The notes: generated by a model not told the origin, from the letters alone. A stretch of DNA of 64,000 nucleotides from an uncultured Arcanobacterium sp. (GCA_945874735.1 CAMCHI010000002.1:62001-126000), one strand, 5' to 3'; shown: positions 37,019 to 46,533, counted from the first letter of the stretch. Numbers and translations are program-made.

Positions 37019-37068
37019 AAAATTAGCTGGTGGGCACTTAAGAATTTAAGTGCCCACCAGCTAATTTT
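37019..37068. terminator. bidirectional terminator between fprA and yajQ
   Basis: A 23-base perfect inverted repeat (37019-37041 and 37046-37068) with a 4-base GAAT loop, A-rich on the left and T-rich on the right. It lies between two convergent genes and should end transcription from both sides. Confidence 0.88.
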
Positions 37069-37077
37069 AGGTGCTAC

Positions 37078-37572
37078 TTAACGGTAGTTTACAAATTGTA
37101 GAGCCACATCTAAGTCGGCGTTTTTCAGTAAGGCGATAGTCTCTTGTAGAGCATCGCGTGATTTAGAAGATACCCGTACTTCATCGCCTTGAATTTGCGT
37201 TTTAACCGCTTTTGGCCCTTCGTCTCGGATTAGTTTGGTGATTTTTTTAGCATTTTCTTGGCTAATGCCAGCTTTCATAGTGCCAACTAGGCGGTATTCT
37301 TTGCCGGAGGCCTTAGGTTCTCCGTCGCCCACGTCTACTTGCTTTAGGGATAGACCGCGACGAATTAATTTGCTTTGGAGGACGTCCAAGATGGCTAGTA
37401 CACGCTCGGGGGTATTGGCAATCATAGTGATGCTTTCGCCTTTTAGTTCAATGCTGGCCCCTACGTTTTTGAAATCATAGCGGGTGCTAATTTCTTTAGC
37501 GGTCTGATTAACTGCATTATCTACTTCTTGAGCGTCGTATTTGGATACGATGTCGAAGGAGGAATCTGCCAT
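37078..37572 (-). CDS. yajQ: YajQ family nucleotide-binding protein
   Basis: A 164-residue protein of the YajQ/DUF520 family. It has the opening [33 protein letters not shown] and the [27 protein letters not shown] segment typical of the family. It has two ferredoxin-like subdomains. Family members bind RNA or cyclic di-GMP in some bacteria. It is a single-gene unit convergent with fprA. Confidence 0.93.
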   Translation of the reverse strand: MADSSFDIVSKYDAQEVDNAVNQTAKEISTRYDFKNVGASIELKGESITMIANTPERVLAILDVLQSKLIRRGLSLKQVDVGDGEPKASGKEYRLVGTMKAGISQENAKKITKLIRDEGPKAVKTQIQGDEVRVSSKSRDALQETIALLKNADLDVALQFVNYR

Positions 37573-37722
37573 ATTATTGCTCTTTTCTGATAACTTGCGG
37601 GAAGTGGTTATGTTTTACGCAATTACTTCTTTTTATCTCTATTTTGCCTGAGTTTAATGCTTTTTAGCCCGTAGAAATATGCTGAATGTGATTATAACTT
37701 CATTTCAGACTTTAGTATCGGT

Positions 37723-37751
37723 TTGACATACTACCCACTGTAGCTGTTAAT
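37723..37751 (+). promoter_or_regulatory. candidate promoter for the tRNA cluster
   Basis: TTGACA at 37723-37728 is followed after 17 bases by GTTAAT (37746-37751), about 59 bases before tRNA-Tyr. The -35 box is perfect and the -10 box is poor. Confidence 0.45.
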
Positions 37752-37809
37752 CTCTATGTTGCCTAAGAAATTTTGGCTTACCGAAAGGTTAGTTGAAATT
37801 ATTAGCATC

Positions 37810-37890
37810 GGCGGGTTGACCGAGCGGCCAATGGTATCTGACTGTAAATCAGACGCGTGAGCTACGGGGGTTCGAATCCCTCACCCGCCA
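37810..37890 (+). tRNA. tRNA-Tyr (GTA)
   Basis: The acceptor stem GGCGGGT (37810-37816) pairs with ACCCGCC (37883-37889). The anticodon is GTA in CTGTAAA, and there is the long variable arm expected of tRNA-Tyr. The TPsiC loop GGTTCGAATCC is intact. CCA is not fully encoded. Confidence 0.95.
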
Positions 37891-38014
37891 CAGTGTTTCT
37901 GGTAGTCTTATAGCTATAAAGAAACATTAGTTACCTTGAGTGACAGGTTTCACTGCTGGTAATGAATTAGCGAGTTGGGATTTACCAAGAAAATTTGGTA
38001 GGCTATCCAACGTT

Positions 38015-38090
38015 GCCCCGATAGCTCAGTCGGCAGAGCATCTCCATGGTAAGGAGAAGGTCAAGGGTTCGATTCCCTTTCGGGGCTCCA
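38015..38090 (+). tRNA. tRNA-Thr (GGT)
   Basis: The acceptor stem GCCCCGA pairs with TCGGGGC, and the anticodon loop is ATGGTAA with anticodon GGT. The T arm GGGTTCGATTCCC is intact, and the 3' CCA is encoded. Confidence 0.95.
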
Positions 38091-38121
38091 TTCATTTCTC
38101 GAATCTTTTGAGAAATGAAGC

Positions 38122-38195
38122 GGCGGGGTAGCTCAGTTGGTCAGAGCGCACGACTCATAATCGTGAGGTCGCGGGTTCAAACCCCGCCTCCGCTA
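38122..38195 (+). tRNA. tRNA-Met (CAT), elongator type
   Basis: The acceptor stem GGCGGGG pairs with CTCCGCT using two G-U pairs, and the anticodon CAT lies in CTCATAA. The first base pair can form, unlike in initiator tRNA. Its place just before rpmG is usual in actinobacteria. Confidence 0.92.
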
Positions 38196-38262
38196 CAGAT
38201 GTCAAAGTGATGTCCAGTGAAGCAACCGCTTCCCTTCAACCATCGAACGTGAGGAAAAAACC

Positions 38263-38433
38263 GTGGCTAGCAAGTCTCAAGACGTTCGCCCTAAGATCAC
38301 CCTCGCTTGCGAGGTGTGCAAGGAGCGCAACTATATCACTAAGAAGAATCGTCGCAATACCCCAGATCGTCTAGAACTAAAGAAGTATTGCCCACGTTGT
38401 AACCAGTCGCAAACTCATCGCGAAACGCGCTAA
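38263..38433 (+). CDS. rpmG: 50S ribosomal protein L33
   Basis: A 56-residue protein, [24 protein letters not shown] at the start and [14 protein letters not shown] at the end. It keeps two CxxC pairs (CEVC and CPRC), the zinc-binding version of L33. It starts at GTG with GAGGA upstream and stops at TAA before a strong terminator. It lies in the tRNA-Thr/tRNA-Met/rpmG/murB order common in actinobacteria. The gene is short enough to be missed by a length cutoff. Confidence 0.95.
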   Translation: MASKSQDVRPKITLACEVCKERNYITKKNRRNTPDRLELKKYCPRCNQSQTHRETR

Positions 38434-38459
38434 GTTTTTGCGCAACGTGACTCAGATAG

Positions 38460-38483
38460 AACCCCGCTTAGCGGGGTTTTGTT
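38460..38483 (+). terminator. rho-independent terminator after rpmG
   Basis: An ACCCCGC stem, TTA loop and GCGGGGT are followed by TTTGTTG. It is compact and GC-rich, right after rpmG. Confidence 0.85.
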
Positions 38484-38577
38484 GTATATAGCGAATGCGG
38501 AGAAAGGTACTTCTGCTTTCTTTTCCGTTTTTGGGCTTACTTGGTAATAACTCTACCTTTCCTCTAGGCTTGTACAC

Positions 38578-39732
38578 ATGACTTCTATTTCTTTGGCTGA
38601 AATCCCAGCGCCACTGGCTACACGAGCGCAAGCAAATCCTGCTACTTTTGCAGAGCTAACCACGATAGCTGTAGGGGGAAAATTTACCCAGCTAATAGAC
38701 GCCACCACTGAAGCTGAGCTAATTGACGCGGTAGCACAAGCAGATGCGGATAATATTCCAGTAGTGGTAGTAGGGGGCGGCTCTAATATCTTGGCTAATG
38801 ATGCTGATTTTTCAGGTTGGGTGGTAAGAGATAGACGACAAGATGTTACCGTGCACGATGTGAATGCTTGTGGAGGTGCGCTAGTTACTGCCACAGCCGG
38901 TACGTACTGGGACACATTTGTGCAGTATGCGATTGAAAATGAATGGGCAGGAGTGGAAGCCTTATCAGGTATTCCGGGCACAGTGGGAGCTGCTCCCGTG
39001 CAAAACATTGGAGCATATGGGCAAGATGTATCGCAAGTAATTACTACTTTGCGTACCTGGGATCGGCTTACTAAAAAAGTACGCACTCTATTTTTGCATG
39101 ATTTACAGTTTGGCTATCGTGATTCTTTACTGAAAAAATCCATGCAAGATCCTGCTTTTCGTTTTAGCCCCCGCTGGGTGGTATTGGATGTAAAGTTTCA
39201 ATTAAAACTAGCCAGTTTAAGCCAACCTATTAGCTACCAGCAGTTAGCGCAAAAATTAGCAGTAGAAATAGGGCAAAAAGTACCCGCTAGTAGAGTGCGG
39301 GAAGCCGTATTAGAATTACGGAGCAGTAAAGGTATGGTGTTAAATTCGGCAGACCGCGACACTTACTCTTTAGGGTCTTTCTTCACTAATCCGGTAATCA
39401 GTGCCAGCCTAGCAGCCACTTTGCCTGAAAACGCGCCAAAATATCAAATGGCAAATCCAGGAACTCTTTCGCAAATCGGGGCAGCTGCTCCGCAAAATGC
39501 AGACGAAGTGAAAACCTCAGCAGCATGGTTGATTGAAAATGCAGGATTTACCCCAGGCTATGGGAGAGGAGAAAATGCTCGTCTTTCCACTAAACACTCT
39601 TTGGCGCTCACAAATCGCGGACAAGCCACAGCCAGCGAAATTAAAGCACTAGCTGAGGAAATTATTACAGGAGTGCAAGAGTGCTTCGGAGTGCGTTTAG
39701 TGCCCGAGCCGGTATTTCTTTCAGAAGTATAA
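38578..39732 (+). CDS. murB: UDP-N-acetylmuramate dehydrogenase MurB
   Basis: A 384-residue flavoenzyme that reduces UDP-GlcNAc-enolpyruvate to UDP-MurNAc, the second step of peptidoglycan precursor synthesis, in the cytosol. FAD-binding segments are TTIAVGGKF, VVVVGGGSNILANDADFSGWV and GVEALSGIPGTVGAAPVQNIGAYGQ. The proton-donor serine lies in LGSFFTNP, and the C-terminal GYGRGENARLSTKHSLALTNRGQATA fits. The length matches the type I enzymes of actinobacteria. The promoter region is short and the ribosome binding site weak. Confidence 0.95.
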   Translation: MTSISLAEIPAPLATRAQANPATFAELTTIAVGGKFTQLIDATTEAELIDAVAQADADNIPVVVVGGGSNILANDADFSGWVVRDRRQDVTVHDVNACGGALVTATAGTYWDTFVQYAIENEWAGVEALSGIPGTVGAAPVQNIGAYGQDVSQVITTLRTWDRLTKKVRTLFLHDLQFGYRDSLLKKSMQDPAFRFSPRWVVLDVKFQLKLASLSQPISYQQLAQKLAVEIGQKVPASRVREAVLELRSSKGMVLNSADRDTYSLGSFFTNPVISASLAATLPENAPKYQMANPGTLSQIGAAAPQNADEVKTSAAWLIENAGFTPGYGRGENARLSTKHSLALTNRGQATASEIKALAEEIITGVQECFGVRLVPEPVFLSEV

Positions 39733-39902
39733 AGTAGGTTAGGGTAAGTTAAGACGGACGAAAGATGCTTAATTACCAAATTATCAACTTGTTTATTTGC
39801 AAAATATGCGAAAACTACTTAGCTAACCAGAGTGTTCCTTAACTGAATAGCTTTGATAAAGGACGAGATAGGAAACCAGTAAAGTTTAAATTAATGAGTG
39901 CG

Positions 39903-40922
39903 TTAGGCTGGCTGCGCCAACCATTGTGCCACTTCTTGCTTCCAGCGTGCTTTATCTTGTGCATTAGCTAAAGAAGCTTCAATAGAACAAATAGCTAAGT
40001 CGGCTAGCTCGGTATCATTTAAACCAAGAGAGCGAGCATTATCGTATTGAGCCACTAAACGAGAACGGAACAAAAGTGGATCATCTGCCCCTAAAGCTAC
40101 TTTTACTCCTGCTTGCATGAGCCGTCTTAAAGGGATTTCCTGCAGTTGAGTGTAAACCCCTAATTGCACATTGGAAGCAGGGCATACTTCTAAAGCAATA
40201 TCGTTTTGGGCAATTAATTCCAGTAAATGTGGATCTTCTACACAACGCACTCCATGCCCGATGCGTTGTGGGTGTAGATGACGTACAACTTCCCATAAAT
40301 GGTCTGCTCCGAGTAGTTCACCACCGTGTGGCACGGCTGCTAATCCGGCTCGGTGCGCAATGGCAAAGGCCTTATCCCATTGAGCAGTTACTCCGCGGCG
40401 TTCATCGTTGGACAGTCCAAAGCCCACTACTTCTCCAGGGCCGTCCCCTGCGTGTTTGGCGGCTAAGCGCGCTAAAATACGGGCATCTAAGGGGTGTTTA
40501 ATACGGGAAGCAGCCACAATAATAGCTACTTGCACTCCCGTGTCGAGAGAAGCTTTTTTAGCTTCGTCCAACACTATTTCGAGTGCTGGAGTAATACCAC
40601 CCACAAATGGCGCATAAGAAGTGGGGTCGATTTGTATCTCTAGCCGTCTAGACCCCTCTAAGGCTTCATCTTGAGCAGCTTCGCTGATAATCCGCCGCAT
40701 GGCTACTTCAGAGCGCACTACTTGGCGTGCTGCATCATATGCGCGCTGAAATCTAAACCAACCCCGTTGATCAGCTGGTACTTGCAAAGCTACATTATCG
40801 GTTAAATTCTCTGGCAGGCGAATTCCTTGTTCTTGAGCTAAATCTTGGAGAGTGCTTAGCCGCATAGAGCCGGTAAAATGTAGGTGCAAATGCGTCTTGG
40901 GGAGAGTGTGTAGATTGCGCAT
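39903..40922 (-). CDS. add: adenosine deaminase family protein
   Basis: A 339-residue amidohydrolase that would deaminate adenosine to inosine in purine salvage. Zinc ligands are in HLHLHFTG (11-18), with the catalytic HGGE segment (VPHGGELLGADH) and HGVRC (RIGHGVRC). The final metal Asp lies in LGADDPLLF. The HFTG variant in place of HLDG is the form seen in several actinobacterial homologues. Adenine or other aminopurine deaminase activity cannot be excluded. It is a single gene, convergent with murB and divergent from the phosphotransferase. Confidence 0.88.
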   Translation of the reverse strand: MRNLHTLPKTHLHLHFTGSMRLSTLQDLAQEQGIRLPENLTDNVALQVPADQRGWFRFQRAYDAARQVVRSEVAMRRIISEAAQDEALEGSRRLEIQIDPTSYAPFVGGITPALEIVLDEAKKASLDTGVQVAIIVAASRIKHPLDARILARLAAKHAGDGPGEVVGFGLSNDERRGVTAQWDKAFAIAHRAGLAAVPHGGELLGADHLWEVVRHLHPQRIGHGVRCVEDPHLLELIAQNDIALEVCPASNVQLGVYTQLQEIPLRRLMQAGVKVALGADDPLLFRSRLVAQYDNARSLGLNDTELADLAICSIEASLANAQDKARWKQEVAQWLAQPA

Positions 40923-40994
40923 AAAAATATCTTGCCAGTTCTTTAACCGCGTGGCTATTTAGGTATGGTGTGAAAAATAAACTATAACAGTGCT

Positions 40995-42242
40995 ATGCCC
41001 AAAGAAACTCGTACCGCTATTGAACGGCGTGACTTAGCTTTGCTTACCGCTAGTCGCGCTGGGGAAATGTTGCGGTTAGCTTTTGCTGATATTGGGCAGT
41101 TGAAAACCTGGGAAGTTCATCAAGTACATCACCGTCCAGGAGCGGGAGTGTCGGTAGGATACAGGTTAATGCTTGGCACAATGCGCGCAGGGGCAGTGCA
41201 AGATTTATATGTTTTAGCCACTACCGCAGAAGTTAATCCTCATAAATTGCGAGCTGTGCAAGGTAAGCGTTTGCGTTTAGGGGATACGGTAGTGAGCTTG
41301 TGGCAGTATCCGCACGATCCGGAGCTTACTGCTCTGCCGTTAGCAGCTGATACGGGAAAATTTAGTGAGCTGTTGAAGGAACCTGTCGATTTAGAATTGT
41401 TAGGGTATCGTCCTACCCGCCGGGCAGTGTTACGAGTGGTGCGAGTGGAAAAACCGGCTTTGTACGCCAAAGTTTTACGCACAAGTGAACAAAAACAATT
41501 GGCTTTGCGGTTGGAAACTATGGCGAAAGCTCAGGTTCCTGCTCCGCAAATTTATCTGCAACAACCTGGTTTATTAGTGATGACGGCAGTGCCCGGTATT
41601 TCTTTGGCAAAATTACTTGCTCGTACTTCTTCTCGGGTATTGCCTAAAAACCGTCCGACTTTTACAGACCTAGATCGTACTTTCCAGAGTTTGTGGCAGC
41701 TGTTAGAGTCTTTGCCGGAGTTGCCTTTTAAGGCACCTAAACGTCCAGCTTGGGCTGAGCGAGCAGAGTATTATGGACAAGCCGCTAGCCTAGCTTTACC
41801 GGGAAGAATGCGTGAATGTGGGCAAATAGCGAAGGATATTAAGCATTTATTAGCTCATAGTGATTTAGGGGAGTTACGTACCGTACACGGAGATTTTTAT
41901 GAAGCTAATGTGTATGTAGATCCGCAGACGGGTCTGGTTTCGGGAATATTAGATTTAGACTCTTTAGGCCCAGGGTATTTAGTACATGATTGGGGTTGTT
42001 TATTAGGGCATATGTCGGTGTTGGCTTATCTTTCTCCGAAGCATTATGATGCAGTTCCAGAAATTGTGCAAGATTGGTTTAAGCAGTTAAGTGCTTTTTA
42101 TGATGCACGGGCTTTAGCGGCTTCCGCGAGCGGGGTGGCACTTTCTTTAGTGGCAGGTGCTCGTAAAACTGGTAAAAAGTGGGATAAGGAAGCAGAAAAT
42201 CGTTTACTAATGGCTAGGCAGTGGCTAGATTTAGCGCAATAA
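40995..42242 (+). CDS. aminoglycoside phosphotransferase (APH) family protein of unknown substrate
   Basis: A 415-residue protein. The C-terminal half is a kinase-like APH domain with the catalytic TVHGDFYEANVYVD and the metal-binding ILDLDSLGPGYLVHDWGCLLG. The N-terminal 170 residues (WEVHQVHHRPGAGVSVGYRLML onward) resemble the regulatory part of actinobacterial phosphotransferases. It could be a sugar or small-molecule kinase; nothing ties it to antibiotic resistance. A two-way terminator separates it from the convergent aminotransferase gene. Confidence 0.75.
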   Translation: MPKETRTAIERRDLALLTASRAGEMLRLAFADIGQLKTWEVHQVHHRPGAGVSVGYRLMLGTMRAGAVQDLYVLATTAEVNPHKLRAVQGKRLRLGDTVVSLWQYPHDPELTALPLAADTGKFSELLKEPVDLELLGYRPTRRAVLRVVRVEKPALYAKVLRTSEQKQLALRLETMAKAQVPAPQIYLQQPGLLVMTAVPGISLAKLLARTSSRVLPKNRPTFTDLDRTFQSLWQLLESLPELPFKAPKRPAWAERAEYYGQAASLALPGRMRECGQIAKDIKHLLAHSDLGELRTVHGDFYEANVYVDPQTGLVSGILDLDSLGPGYLVHDWGCLLGHMSVLAYLSPKHYDAVPEIVQDWFKQLSAFYDARALAASASGVALSLVAGARKTGKKWDKEAENRLLMARQWLDLAQ

Positions 42243-42266
42243 GTAACAAAGTATTTTGGTTAATAT

Positions 42267-42300
42267 TAAGAGTGCGCCTCGTTGTAAAGGCGCACTCTTA
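42267..42300. terminator. bidirectional terminator between the APH gene and aspC
   Basis: A 13-base inverted repeat (TAAGAGTGCGCCT with AGGCGCACTCTTA) and an 8-base loop, between two convergent genes. Confidence 0.8.
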
Positions 42301-42310
42301 GTGTGTTTAG

Positions 42311-43516
42311 TTAGCTAAATAAAGTTTGCAGACGTTCGATGCCCGTCACTAAATCTGCGTCATTCAGGGCATAGCTTAAGCGCAGATAACCTGGAGCGCC
42401 AAATGCCTCTCCTGGCACTACTGCTACTTCTGCTTCTTCTAAAATCAAGGTAGCTAACTCGGCACTGGTGTGGGCTACCCGTCCTTTAATTTCTTTGCCG
42501 AGCAGAGCACTTACATTAGGGAATACGTAGAAAGCGCCAGTTGGTTCAGGTACTTCCAGCCCTGGAATTTCTCGTAGCATTGCCACGATTTTTTGTCTGC
42601 GCCTATCAAAAACTTCCCGCATTTGGGCTACGATATTTTGTTCGCCCGTCAAGGCCGCTAAAGCGGCTACTTGACAGACATTAGCTACATTAGAAGTGGC
42701 ATGAGATTGGAAGTTAGCGGCCTGTTTGATTACATCAAGTGGGCCATACATCCAGCCTACGCGCCAGCCAGTCATGGCATAAGTTTTAGCTACACCGTTT
42801 ACTACGATAGTGCGATCAGCCATTTCAGGCACTTCTGCTAGAAGGTAGGATTGTTTTTCGCCATATACTAGATGTTCATAGATTTCGTCAGTAATAATCC
42901 AGATTCCGTTAGCTAACGCCCACTGCCCAATTTCTTTAATTTCGGTGGCGGTATATACCGAGCCGGTTGGGTTAGAAGGGGAGCATAATAGTAGTGCTTT
43001 AGTTTGGGGGCTGAGAGCCGCTTGTAGTTGCGGAACGGTTACTTTGTAGTCTTGGGCAGAACCAGCAAACACTTCCACTGGGATACCGCCACAAAGTCGG
43101 ATAGCTTCTGGATAGGTTGTCCAGTAAGGGGCAGGAAGTATTACCTCATCTCCATCTGACACGATAGCGGCGAAAGCTTGGAATACTGCTTGTTTACCGC
43201 CGTTGGTGACGATAACTTGGGAAGGGTCGATTTTAACCCCGCTATCTTGGAAAGTTTTTTCGGCAATTGCTTTGCGTAATTCAGGTAGTCCAGCAGCTGG
43301 TGAATACTTATGGTTTTTAGGGTCGCGAGCTGCGGCCACGGCAGCTTCGACAATAAAATCTGGGGTAGGGAAGTCTGGTTCACCTACTCCGAATCCGATT
43401 ACTGGCTTGCCTGCGGCTTTTAGAGCTTTGGCTTTAGCATCAACGGCTAACGTGGCAGACTCTTGCAGGGCACCTAAGCGAACAGATACACGTGATTTTT
43501 CATTAAAATTATTCAT
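42311..43516 (-). CDS. class I PLP aminotransferase, aspartate aminotransferase-like
   Basis: A 401-residue fold-type I aminotransferase of the subgroup Ib AspC type, with [17 protein letters not shown] at the start and [18 protein letters not shown]. Other visible parts are the substrate-stacking [20 protein letters not shown], the cofactor-lysine region [16 protein letters not shown] and, near the end, RLSYALND with the carboxylate-binding Arg. It would link aspartate and oxaloacetate with glutamate. Some relatives accept prephenate or aromatic amino acids. It is transcribed away from the tRNA-Trp-secE unit. Confidence 0.9.
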   Translation of the reverse strand: MNNFNEKSRVSVRLGALQESATLAVDAKAKALKAAGKPVIGFGVGEPDFPTPDFIVEAAVAAARDPKNHKYSPAAGLPELRKAIAEKTFQDSGVKIDPSQVIVTNGGKQAVFQAFAAIVSDGDEVILPAPYWTTYPEAIRLCGGIPVEVFAGSAQDYKVTVPQLQAALSPQTKALLLCSPSNPTGSVYTATEIKEIGQWALANGIWIITDEIYEHLVYGEKQSYLLAEVPEMADRTIVVNGVAKTYAMTGWRVGWMYGPLDVIKQAANFQSHATSNVANVCQVAALAALTGEQNIVAQMREVFDRRRQKIVAMLREIPGLEVPEPTGAFYVFPNVSALLGKEIKGRVAHTSAELATLILEEAEVAVVPGEAFGAPGYLRLSYALNDADLVTGIERLQTLFS

Positions 43517-43729
43517 GTTTACATCGTTACATATTTTGGGATGAGTTTCGATGCTGATAGGAATAAAGCAAGAAAATATGCACGATTAGTTAAGAAAAAA
43601 TGAGAAGTATGCCACGTGGTACTAGATTATTTGCGCGGCAGTGGGTTTGGCTATTAAGCTTAATCAGGCTGTGTAGCATAGATTTATTAAGATCAATAAG
43701 GCATAATAGATGAGTGCTCGCAAACCAAT

Positions 43730-43802
43730 AGGGTAGTGGCGCAATTGGTAGCGCACCGGTCTCCAAAACCGGCGGTTGTGGGTTCGAGTCCCTCCTGCCC
43801 TG
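43730..43802 (+). tRNA. tRNA-Trp (CCA)
   Basis: The acceptor stem AGGGTAG pairs with CTGCCCT, and the anticodon loop is CTCCAAA with anticodon CCA. The T arm GTGGGTTCGAGTCCCTC is normal, and G is the discriminator. It precedes secE as in most actinobacteria. Confidence 0.95.
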
Positions 43803-43810
43803 CTAGAAAG

Positions 43811-43830
43811 CGGCCCAACGGGGCCGTTTT
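43811..43830 (+). terminator. possible terminator or attenuator between tRNA-Trp and secE
   Basis: CGGCCC, an AACG loop and GGGCCG are followed by TTTT, just after tRNA-Trp. It may partly stop transcription and set the tRNA:secE ratio. Confidence 0.6.
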
Positions 43831-43855
43831 CCACATTAACCGAGAGGATAATGAC

Positions 43856-44104
43856 GTGAACGAAGTTGCATCACACACTGGTCAGCAACGCCAAAGTGCG
43901 AACGCAAAGAAGTTAGGTTTCTTTGCACGCATTATTGCATTCTTTAAGCAGTCACTAGCTGAATTTAAGAAAGTGCAACGCCCAACTGGGGAAGAACTTT
44001 GGAAAATGTTCGTTACCGTTGTGAGCTTTTTGATTATTGTGATGATTTTTGTAGCAGTATTAGACGTAGTGTTTAATCAAGCTGTTTTCTGGGTCTTTGG
44101 CTAA
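43856..44104 (+). CDS. secE: preprotein translocase subunit SecE
   Basis: An 82-residue SecE of the short, single-membrane-helix kind. The conserved amphipathic helix FFKQSLAEFKKVQRPTGEELWKM precedes the transmembrane helix VSFLIIVMIFVAVLDVVFNQAVF. I start at GTG 43856, which has GAGAGGA upstream; the frame is open further up but runs into tRNA-Trp. It works with SecY in protein export and lies before nusG as usual. Confidence 0.94.
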   Translation: MNEVASHTGQQRQSANAKKLGFFARIIAFFKQSLAEFKKVQRPTGEELWKMFVTVVSFLIIVMIFVAVLDVVFNQAVFWVFG

Positions 44105-44182
44105 TTGCTTGTCTAGCAGTAACTAAACCAGAAAAAACGAAAATAATAACCCAAACATAAAGGCACTACCGAAGGAAAGTCC

Positions 44183-44995
44183 ATGTCGGAAGAAATTCAG
44201 GAACTAAATAATGCTCCGTTGTTCTCTGATGGCACTGAACACAGTGTGGCGCAGGAGTCTTTGGCTACTGTGGAGGAGGTAGCGCAGCTACCTGCTACCG
44301 ATTTAGCCGTGGAAACTCAGGCGGTATCGGATAGTGCAGATGTTGCTGAAGAAGATGCCACACCAGTAGCAGAAGACGGGGTAGTTACGGAAGAGATTGT
44401 ACGTCGCCGTCTAAAGGGATTACCTGGTCGTTGGTATGTGCTACACACTTATGCTGGTTATGAAAAGCGTGTGAAGCAAGACCTTGAAACTCGTTCACAC
44501 TCTATGGGAATGGAAGATTACATTTTCCAAGTAGAAGTACCTATGGAAGAAGTGATTGAGGTTAAGAAGGGGCAAAACAAGCTAGTATCGCGGGTGCGTA
44601 TCCCAGGCTATGCCCTAGTGCGTATGAAGATGACTGATGATTCTTGGCGAGTTGTGCAAGAAACTAATGGTGTTACCGGTTTCGTAGGTAATGGTCGTAA
44701 TCCAGTAGCTCTCACTCCTGACGAAGTGGTGAAGATGCTCACTCCAGTCATTGAACAAGAAGTGGCGCATGAGGCTAAAGCTGCTGGAAAGCCGGTACGT
44801 TCTGGTGCTCCAACCTTGGTGGTAGAATACCAGGTAGGAGAAACCGTGACCCTTACCACTGAACCTTGGGTAGGTATGCCAGCTACAATTTCTGAGGTTG
44901 ATGCAGTTAATCAGCGACTCACTGTATTAATGACTTTGGTCGGCCAGGAAACCCCGGTCGATCTGTCTTTCGGTCAAGTACAAAAGATGGATTAA
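44183..44995 (+). CDS. nusG: transcription termination/antitermination factor NusG
   Basis: A 270-residue NusG. The first 75 residues are an acidic Glu/Ala/Val-rich extension common in actinobacteria. The NGN domain starts RWYVLHTYAGYEKRVKQDLETR and contains VPMEEVIEVKKGQ and PGYALVRMKM. The C-terminal KOW domain is VGETVTLTTEPWVGMPATISEVDAVNQRL. It binds RNA polymerase and links transcription to translation or Rho. A GAAGGAAAG ribosome binding site precedes the ATG. Confidence 0.95.
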   Translation: MSEEIQELNNAPLFSDGTEHSVAQESLATVEEVAQLPATDLAVETQAVSDSADVAEEDATPVAEDGVVTEEIVRRRLKGLPGRWYVLHTYAGYEKRVKQDLETRSHSMGMEDYIFQVEVPMEEVIEVKKGQNKLVSRVRIPGYALVRMKMTDDSWRVVQETNGVTGFVGNGRNPVALTPDEVVKMLTPVIEQEVAHEAKAAGKPVRSGAPTLVVEYQVGETVTLTTEPWVGMPATISEVDAVNQRLTVLMTLVGQETPVDLSFGQVQKMD

Positions 44996-45014
44996 AACAG
45001 CACAGCTGTTTGTG

Positions 45015-45046
45015 AGTAAGTGTTAAGTTTACTTACTACTGTTTTT
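45015..45046 (+). terminator. weak hairpin downstream of nusG
   Basis: AGTAAGT and ACTTACT with a 9-base loop, followed after ACTG by TTTTT. The stem is short and A-T rich, so this is at most a partial terminator ahead of rplK. Confidence 0.35.
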
Positions 45047-45112
45047 GTAATTGCGCGAAAGACGGCCGGCACTTTTGCCATGTGTCGGTAAGCAACAAGA
45101 TAAAGGATCAAT

Positions 45113-45547
45113 ATGCCACCGAAGAAGAAGGTTGCAGGCCTGATCAAACTACAGATTCAGGCAGGTGCTGCGAATCCAGCTCCACCAATTGGCCCAGCAT
45201 TAGGTCAGCACGGTGTGAACATTATGGAATTCTGTACCGCTTACAATGCGGCTACCGAATCTATGCGCGGAACCGTTATTCCGGTAGAAATTACCGTTTA
45301 CGAAGATCGTTCTTTTACCTTCGTAACCAAGACCCCACCAGCTGCAGATCTATTAAAGAAAGCTGCTGGAATTAAGAAGGGTTCTGGTGTGCCAAACAAG
45401 GACAAGGTTGGTCACGTTACTGCTGAGCAGTTACTAGAAATCGCTAAGACCAAAGAACCTGATCTAAATGCAAACGACCTAGAGAACGCAGCTCGCATTA
45501 TTGCTGGTACTGCTCGCTCTATGGGTCTAACCACAGACGAAATCTAA
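45113..45547 (+). CDS. rplK: 50S ribosomal protein L11
   Basis: A 144-residue L11 with the full two-domain pattern: [36 protein letters not shown] at the N-terminus, including the proline-rich helix of the factor-binding domain, and the RNA-binding domain with [27 protein letters not shown] frame shadow runs in parallel here. The ATG has GGATC upstream only, a weak ribosome binding site. Confidence 0.96.
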   Translation: MPPKKKVAGLIKLQIQAGAANPAPPIGPALGQHGVNIMEFCTAYNAATESMRGTVIPVEITVYEDRSFTFVTKTPPAADLLKKAAGIKKGSGVPNKDKVGHVTAEQLLEIAKTKEPDLNANDLENAARIIAGTARSMGLTTDEI

Positions 45548-45590
45548 TTAAGTAAGGCATCTTCATGATGCGATGCCGTAAGGGCATCAA

Positions 45591-45622
45591 GTGGTAGGAC
45601 CCGGAGCTGGTTCGTGTACCAC
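45591..45622 (+). promoter_or_regulatory. L1-binding-site-like RNA stem in the rplK-rplA gap
   Basis: The transcript can fold GTGGTA (45591-45596) with TACCAC (45617-45622) and GGACC (45597-45601) with GGTTC (45609-45613), leaving a 7-base loop and a GTG bulge on one side. This two-stem, asymmetrically bulged shape recalls the L1 target, where free L1 represses its own translation. It ends 24 bases before the rplA start. Confidence 0.55.
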
Positions 45623-45646
45623 AACTGCTATTTAAGGAGAAGCAGA

Positions 45647-46342
45647 ATGGCAAAGCGCTCAAAGAATTACCGCAAAGCGGCTGAGCTTATTCAGCCAGCT
45701 GAGCTTTACTCAGTAGAAGAAGCTGTTGATCTTGCGATTAAGACTTCCACCACTAAGTTTGCGGCTACTGTAGAAGCAGTGTTCCGTCTAGGTGTGGATC
45801 CACGCAAGGCAGACCAGATGGTACGTGGCACTGTTTCTTTGCCACACGGCACTGGTAAGACCGCTCGTGTTATCGTATTTGCTACTGGTGAACGGGCACA
45901 AGCTGCTCGTGAAGCAGGAGCAGATGAAGTAGGCGATGACGATTTAATCGCAAAGGTTGCAGGCGGCTGGACGGACTTCGATTCGGCAGTAGCAACCCCA
46001 GACATGATGGGCAAGGTAGGTACGCTAGGTCGTATCCTTGGTCCACGTGGTCTAATGCCTAACCCTAAGACTGGTACCGTTACCATGGATACCGCTAAGG
46101 CTGTTACCGACATTAAGGGCGGTCGTATTGAGTTCCGTGTAGACAAGCACGGCAACTTGCCAATTATTCTTGGTAATACCAGCTTTACTCCAGAACAGTT
46201 AGCTGAGAACTTCCAAGCAGCTTTCGCTGAAATTCAGCGTCTAAAGCCGTCCTCCTCTAAGGGACGCTACATTCTAAAGGGAACCGTTTCCACCACTATG
46301 GGGCCTGGTATTCCACTAGACGTAGTTAAGCTAACTCGCTAA
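45647..46342 (+). CDS. rplA: 50S ribosomal protein L1
   Basis: A 231-residue L1, starting [22 protein letters not shown]. The middle holds [25 protein letters not shown], the best-known L1 signature. The ATG at 45647 is preceded by AAGGAG; an in-frame ATG 33 bases upstream lies in the leader stem and is not used. It binds 23S rRNA at the L1 stalk and probably its own mRNA. Confidence 0.96.
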   Translation: MAKRSKNYRKAAELIQPAELYSVEEAVDLAIKTSTTKFAATVEAVFRLGVDPRKADQMVRGTVSLPHGTGKTARVIVFATGERAQAAREAGADEVGDDDLIAKVAGGWTDFDSAVATPDMMGKVGTLGRILGPRGLMPNPKTGTVTMDTAKAVTDIKGGRIEFRVDKHGNLPIILGNTSFTPEQLAENFQAAFAEIQRLKPSSSKGRYILKGTVSTTMGPGIPLDVVKLTR

Positions 46343-46389
46343 GGTTAAGCGCACTTACTGAGTAATACAGTAAATTTTTAGCGATTGTG

Positions 46390-46419
46390 AAGGGACTTGC
46401 ATTTAAAGCAAGTCCCTTT
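46390..46419 (+). terminator. terminator after rplA
   Basis: AAGGGACTTGC and GCAAGTCCCTT with a 7-base loop (11-base-pair stem), then a short T run, between rplA and udk. Confidence 0.75.
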
Positions 46420-46533
46420 GCTGTAGCTAGAGTTCCACGGGTAAAGCCGACAGTTTACGAAAAAAGATATATGCTTAATAGAAACACTTGCTAAAAGTAG
46501 GCAAGCTATCGTTCTCAGTTTAAGGATTAAAAC

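Noticed and set aside
37940-38131. Small plus-strand frame near the tRNA cluster
   Set aside because: It runs through tRNA-Thr and into tRNA-Met, so it cannot be a normal gene.
40995-42242. APH-family protein as an aminoglycoside resistance gene
   Set aside because: Only the general kinase motifs match; context is housekeeping and the N-terminal part is not that of known resistance enzymes.
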